The notes under the pieces were generated by a model. The model ran no database searches, was not told where the DNA came from, and saw only the letters and a program-made list of their open reading frames with translations. Below are positions 5,957 through 7,406 of a stretch of 7,406 bases of DNA, in pieces; within the stretch, counting starts at the first letter, position 1; each line of letters starts with the position of its first letter. A program made the translations under genes and the position numbers. This stretch comes from Flavicella sp037132785 (GTDB lineage Bacteria; Bacteroidota; Bacteroidia; Flavobacteriales; Flavobacteriaceae): contig NZ_JBAHZZ010000019.1 in the NCBI RefSeq assembly GCF_037132785.1, positions 1 to 7,406 of the forward strand. The letters run 5' to 3'.

Positions 5957-7074
5957 TGAACATATTAGCCTACCTCATACAAAAGGAATTTATACAGATA
6001 ATACGCAACAAAGCTATTTTGCCTATGATGACGATATTACCCATTGTTCAGTTGATTGTACTGTCTAATGCTGCTTCCAGCGAAGTTAAAAATGTAAATG
6101 TTGTGGTTGTAGATTTAGATCAAAGTGAAAGCTCACGCTCATTGAGTCAGAAAATCATTGCCAATGATAGGGTTTCACTTATTGCTACTCCCTTTAGTGT
6201 AGATGAAGCGTACGACTATTTACAAGGTAATAAAAGTGATGTTATACTTGAGATTCCTCCTAATTTTGAGAAAGACTATATTACGGGAAAGATGCCCAAA
6301 ATACAGCTATTGGTTAATGCGACTAACGGACAGCAAGCATTAGTAGGTTCAGGTTATTTAAAAAATATTATAGCATCGTTCAATGCAGAATTAATTCAGA
6401 AAGTAAGCCCCGATATTTATGTTTCAAAGAAAAGTCAGATTACCATATCCTCCAGAAACTGGTACAATCCGGAATTAAAATACACCCATTTTATGGCTCC
6501 TGGTATTCTTGCTCAACTTACGGTATTGCTTACCATTATACTCTCTGCTATGAATATTGTACGCGAGCGAGAAGTAGGCACTATCGAACAAATTAACGTT
6601 ACACCACTTAAAAAATGGCAATTCATTTTAGGTAAATTAATTCCGTTTTTATGTATCGGACTCGTGCTCTTTACTGTTGGAATCATAGCTAGTAAGTTAA
6701 TTTTTGATATTCCCATGTTGGGAAGTCTACCCTTAATTTTTGGTTATGCAGTCATCAACATTATTGCCGTTTTAGGTTTTGGATTACTTATTTCAAATTT
6801 CTCGAATACCCAACAACAAGCCGTTTTTACAGCCTTCTTTTTTATCATCATTTTTGTGTTGATGGCAGGACTTTTCACACCCATTGATAGTATGCCAAAA
6901 TGGGCACAACAATTGACTATTGCAAACCCTTTGACACATTTTATTTCGGTATCTAGAAAAGTACTGATGAAGGGAAGTGGCTTTTGGGATATACGATTTG
7001 AGTTTTTATATACCTTTATTTTAGCGATAATTTTTAATGGATTAGCAGTATGGAGCTATAAAAAGCAGGTGTAA
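5956..7074 (+). CDS. ABC-2 type transport permease, second of two (YbhR-like)
   Basis: A 372-residue paralogue of the preceding permease with the same plan. There is a basic N-terminus (QKEFIQIIRNKA), TM1 about 21-38, a periplasmic domain about 40-176, then membrane segments near 178-200, 226-246, 256-279, 289-308 and 350-366. Matching landmarks are YNPELKYTHFMAPG (170-183), REREVGTIEQINVTPL (203-218) as the coupling region, and GLFTPIDSMPKWAQ (305-318). The periplasmic domain differs more from its partner than the membrane part does, as expected for a heterodimer with an asymmetric outer face. It is the last gene of the operon. Its stop also forms TAATG, but that ATG opens only a five-codon frame (stop 7089-7091), so coupling ends here. 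No intrinsic terminator is evident directly downstream. Confidence 0.94.
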   Translation: MNILAYLIQKEFIQIIRNKAILPMMTILPIVQLIVLSNAASSEVKNVNVVVVDLDQSESSRSLSQKIIANDRVSLIATPFSVDEAYDYLQGNKSDVILEIPPNFEKDYITGKMPKIQLLVNATNGQQALVGSGYLKNIIASFNAELIQKVSPDIYVSKKSQITISSRNWYNPELKYTHFMAPGILAQLTVLLTIILSAMNIVREREVGTIEQINVTPLKKWQFILGKLIPFLCIGLVLFTVGIIASKLIFDIPMLGSLPLIFGYAVINIIAVLGFGLLISNFSNTQQQAVFTAFFFIIIFVLMAGLFTPIDSMPKWAQQLTIANPLTHFISVSRKVLMKGSGFWDIRFEFLYTFILAIIFNGLAVWSYKKQV

Positions 7075-7342
7075 TGGGCAATACTCAATGAAATATTGAA
7101 ATTGAATTGTTGATAATCCAATAGAGGTGTCGTTATATCTGTATCACATAGTAGAACCTAAATTCATGAATAGAAACCTAAAACGATATTTAAGAATGCT
7201 TTGGTAATTTGGATATTATTTTTGATACATTAGTTTCAAAAAAAACATCTTTAGGTGTGATCATATAAGACCGTTGCAAGGTACATGACAAAAACAAACA
7301 TCCAAACTTAGGATATAAATCATTGTTTGTTAGCTTATTAAG
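7075..7342. other. Intergenic region downstream of the operon, no gene recognised
   Basis: These 268 bp are AT-rich and contain no frame with convincing protein wording on either strand. Structures seen are an imperfect palindrome at 7219-7242 (TTTTTGA and TCAAAAA arms, with an AC/GT pair further in and one T-T mismatch), a 10-bp perfect palindrome ATTCATGAAT at 7162-7171, and an 8-bp inverted repeat AACAAACA (7293-7300) / TGTTTGTT (7324-7331). TATTTTTG (7217-7224) matches the Bacteroidota -7 consensus TAnnTTTG, without a -33 partner at normal spacing. The 7219-7242 stem is followed by A residues on this strand, so it is not a standard terminator for the operon; on the opposite strand it would be followed by only a short, poor U-tract. 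Confidence 0.5.
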
Positions 7343-7406
7343 ATGTATATTCAAGCCATGAAACTACAAATAACACCTACTTTTGCAGATAGCATTTGTG
7401 ATTTAC
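7343..7406 (+). CDS. Possible start of a further gene, running off the window (partial, unidentified)
   Basis: An open frame follows an in-frame TAG at 7331-7333 and stays open to the edge. Candidate starts are ATG at 7343 and, in the same frame, ATG at 7358; the second gives MKLQITPTFADSICDL, which has a plausible protein look. I do not recognise the family, and 16-21 residues are too few to assign one. A competing reading is that TACTTTTG (7378-7385), followed by CA, is a Bacteroidota -7 promoter element (TAnnTTTG) for a gene starting beyond the window. That would make this frame non-coding, though no TTG box is visible at the right distance upstream. Confidence 0.3.
   Translation, partial: MYIQAMKLQITPTFADSICDL

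Noticed and set aside
7219..7242. Intrinsic terminator for the operon
   Set aside because: The stem is AT-rich with a mismatch and is followed by A residues rather than a U-tract on the + strand, about 145 bp after the last stop codon.
1..7406. CRISPR array, tRNA, rRNA or riboswitch
   Set aside because: No spaced direct repeats, cloverleaf or conserved RNA core was seen on either strand by reading; a covariance-model scan was not possible.

Overview
The window is AT-rich and almost entirely coding on the + strand. It fits a member of the Bacteroidota, most likely the Flavobacteriaceae. The reasons are the low GC content, A-rich leaders in place of strong Shine-Dalgarno sequences, a TAnnTTTG-type -7 hexamer ahead of the first gene, Lys/Ile/Asn-rich proteins, and Bacteroidota-like protein wording. 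The taxonomic call is inference from composition and motifs, not from a marker gene.

Layout. Positions 3-161 hold the last 52 codons of a transposase that looks like the IS1595/ISXO2 family; its body lies outside the window. Positions 162-271 form a short, palindrome-rich regulatory leader. Positions 272-7074 form one co-directional seven-gene cluster: a TetR-family regulator, a TolC-like outer membrane channel, an HlyD/YbhG-like lipoprotein membrane fusion protein, two ABC ATPases, and two ABC-2 type permeases. Three junctions are exact TAATG stop/start overlaps, and two more are separated by 1-4 bases. The only real gap is 132 bp between the two ATPase genes. After 7074 there are about 270 bp with no recognisable gene, then a short open frame (from 7343) that runs off the end of the window.

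How the parts fit. The gene order (regulator, fusion protein, ATPase, ATPase, permease, permease) matches the E. coli cecR-ybhG-ybhF-ybhS-ybhR locus. Two things differ: the double ATPase YbhF is two separate genes here, and a dedicated TolC-like channel is encoded inside the operon. The predicted product is a complete tripartite exporter. Two permeases in the inner membrane are driven by an ATPase heterodimer, and the lipoprotein adaptor and outer membrane channel complete the envelope path. The substrate cannot be read from sequence; YbhFSR-type pumps have been linked to drug and cation efflux.

The most informative observation is that the two ATPases are degenerate in complementary ways. The first keeps a canonical LSGG signature but lacks the Q-loop Gln and switch His. 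The second keeps Q-loop and His but has LPLGW in place of LSGG. Paired as a heterodimer they would form one consensus and one degenerate ATP site. The system belongs to a known exporter class. I did not find clear evidence of a wholly undescribed system.
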